Shown here: one piece after another, positions 62,296-64,000 of the stretch | How the letters are laid out: every line of letters starts with the position of its first letter | How positions within the stretch are numbered: the first letter of the stretch is position 1 | From: Liolophura sinensis | Lineage: Eukaryota; Mollusca; Polyplacophora; Chitonida; Chitonidae | Length of the DNA: 64,000 nt | Direction: 5' to 3' | NCBI RefSeq assembly: GCF_032854445.1 | Contig: NC_088301.1 | Span: 9,234,281-9,298,280 of the forward strand | The notes under the pieces: model-generated | Databases searched by the model: none | What the model saw: the letters and a program-made list of their open reading frames with translations, nothing else | What the model was told of the DNA's origin: nothing | Position numbers and translations under genes: made by a program

Positions 62296-62972
62296 CAAGG
62301 CCCCACGAAGATAGGGAACCCGGACACCACATCTATCGTCGTACATATGCCATTTCATTTGGCGGACACAAAAACCATTTCTTATCAAGGAACGAAAACA
62401 GTACGATCCATAGTTTCTTCAAAGTCACTAGGCGAATCTTAATGAAGCCCCAACCTTAAAGAGAATAGGCATCTGTTGGTGTCTCAAATTATTACACATA
62501 ATTAAGACACTTAAACCACATTGTTGGCTATCAAAAACCATTTACCCTTCAACATATCTCAAACAACCAGCAATGAAGCAGTCAAAACCTCTTGTGATTC
62601 ATGAAGTGTGCACTTAAGCAGGCCATCTATTAGCTACGATGATTTCTGGCGCAATCAATTTTAACATTATGCCCCTAATAAACCTTAAGTATTCCTGAGT
62701 TCAGCCACGAAGGAATAAAACAGATTTATCTATAACTTGTACAGGATATTATCAAACCAATCAAATAAATACATAAACCAATCAAATAAATTTATGATGC
62801 CTTTTAACGCCATTCATGCCAGAGAAACATGGTTAATTGATGTACACCAATAACAAAGGCGAATCCAAAAATTTATTTTTTTTTATTGTCAAACTTTTTA
62901 TTGCTAACCAAACCACATTGTATTCTGGTCGTTTCCCCCGTTCCTTCAAATGTTACAGCCACCTAGCTATAT

Positions 62973-63090
62973 GAATACCACGATAAATCCGCAACTGACG
63001 CGTAGACAATGTGAATATCACAGTGAATCCGCAATTGAAGAGTAAAAGATGTGAATATCACTGCGAATCCGCAGCTGTCCAGAAGAGGTT
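62973..63090 (+). repeat. 40-bp tandem repeat, three units
   Basis: Units start at 62973, 63013 and 63053, each beginning gaatatcac or gaataccac and containing gaatccgca or aaatccgca near the middle. Moderately diverged. Confidence 0.85.
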
Positions 63091-63128
63091 TTCACTTCCG
63101 CTTTTTGGCCGACAGTTTTAAGTTGGCT

Positions 63129-63359
63129 CTAACATTCTGTGCCTCGGGTGTGAAGTCTGTAACTGTTAACTGAGCCCAGTGGAAGTAGAGTAGGAACAAG
63201 ACGAAGTGAGCGCATCAGTAGACGGATATAAGGACCGGAAACAGGTCGGGCAGAGTGGGAGGAGGCCGGACTATCAGACTGAGAACGTTCTGAATCTGCG
63301 CACCGGACACCGACAACACAAACTACAACAACAACAATAAATGAGAAGCTTAGTTTCAT
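63129..63359 (-). CDS. candidate small secreted protein (76 residues), weakly supported
   Basis: From ATG 63359-63357 to TAG 63131-63129. The N-terminus MKLSFSFIVVVVVCVVGVRC has the form of a signal peptide, with likely cleavage before ADSE. The rest (about 56 residues) is Ser/Arg/Leu-rich with single arginines and one final Cys, and I do not recognise it. Two AATAAA hexamers lie about 230 bp downstream on the same strand (62882-62887 and 62897-62902). Against it: the valine run is encoded by a GTT-repeat-like stretch that could imitate a signal peptide by chance, and I found no promoter. It could be a neuropeptide-type precursor or a chance ORF. Confidence 0.25.
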   Translation of the reverse strand: MKLSFSFIVVVVVCVVGVRCADSERSQSDSPASSHSARPVSGPYIRLLMRSLRLVPTLLPLGSVNSYRLHTRGTEC

Positions 63360-63571
63360 GCATAAGTCAAACATTACCATGCGGTGGTAAGTTATCACAG
63401 AGCAAAAACATTTTTCATGTAGTTACTCTGCATATAATTAACCATATAATGACAATTTGCACGAGACAAGATGAAACATATTTAAATAGAACACTTTGTA
63501 CTAGACGCTACACTATATGTAACCCTAGAATTAGACTTTCGAATTACTTTCCACGAAAACCTGGAGGACAT

Positions 63572-63821
63572 CCGTTTCCAAGGTGACTAGCGTGATGCAA
63601 TGACTCAGGAGCCTCTCACCAATACGGTCACTGTGAGTTCAAGTCCAGCTCATGTTGGCTTCCTGTTCGACCGTATGCAGGAAGGTCTCCCAACAAGCTG
63701 CGGATGGCCGTGGGCTTCCCTCGTTCTCAGCCCGGTTTCCCCTAACCATAAGGATGTCCGCCGTCGAATAAGTGAAATATTCTAGTGCGGTGTAAATCAA
63801 CCTTCAAATAAAATAAATAAA
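63572..63821 (+). mobile_element. SINE with near-complete body, plus strand
   Basis: A shortened head (ggtgactagcgtgatgcaat) is followed by aggagcctctcaccaatacg, the B box gtgagttcaagtccagctca, ccaacaagctgcggatggcc, the core gtcgaataagtgaaatattc with eroded 3' arm (tagtgcggtgtaaatcaac), and an A-rich tail. Confidence 0.88.
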
Positions 63822-64000
63822 CCTGCGTGGAACAACAGCCCAAACTTAATATAATTTTCAGCAACTGGTCCCTGAAATCATGAAATAGGCTAGTTTGTGA
63901 TATTACGATTAAAAGTGATATTAACTGAGATAACATTGCCAGAACTCCCGCGATTAAAGATCTCTTCAGAGTTTTGATTCTGTCACATTCAAACAAAGAC

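Overview
The window looks like a piece of nuclear DNA from a lophotrochozoan animal, most likely a mollusc. The reasons are split genes with GT-AG introns, AT-rich non-coding DNA full of microsatellites and decayed repeats, no operons or ribosome-binding sites, and many copies of a tRNA-headed SINE. The 3' core of that SINE (tataagtgaaatattcttga between inverted CG-rich arms) is, to my knowledge, the Nin-type conserved SINE core reported from molluscs and other invertebrates. Species cannot be fixed from sequence reading alone. Positions 310-509 are an assembly gap (N).

Two protein-coding genes can be supported, both on the minus strand. (1) A LURAP1/LURAP1L-like leucine-rich adaptor: exon 1 at 44186-44428 and exon 2 at 30066-30524, joined in phase across a 13.7 kb GT-AG intron, giving a predicted 233-residue protein. 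An acceptor-like site just upstream of the ATG suggests a further 5' exon. (2) A secreted zona-pellucida (ZP) domain protein assembled here from nine exons between 55936 and 52760. All junctions are GT-AG and phase-consistent, for a predicted 298 residues. A TATA box and a full palindromic CRE lie upstream of its start. A third, weak candidate is a 76-residue signal-peptide-like ORF at 63129-63359 (minus).

Layout: 1-26 kb has no convincing gene and holds scattered SINE fragments, a 28-bp minisatellite interrupted by a SINE (9.07-10.09 kb) and a MITE-like inverted-repeat element (25.78-25.93 kb). 26.9-28.0 kb is a 101-bp satellite carrying one E-box per unit. 29.3-29.7 kb is a 54-bp array. 30.1-44.4 kb is the LURAP1-like gene, whose intron holds one near-intact SINE with a possible target-site duplication, a second SINE family and a long AT microsatellite. 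46.9-53.2 kb is SINE-rich and includes a SINE core amplified six times as 38-bp units and a SINE core enclosed in an inverted repeat. 52.8-56.1 kb is the ZP gene. 56.4-64 kb is more SINE copies of at least two families.

The two genes show no functional link. The recurring theme is repeat biology: several SINE types with unrelated 5' bodies end in one hairpin-forming 3' module, and that module is also found caught in secondary structures (tandem amplification, inverted-repeat capture, nested insertion). I do not see a defence system, CRISPR array, transposase or reverse transcriptase in this window.
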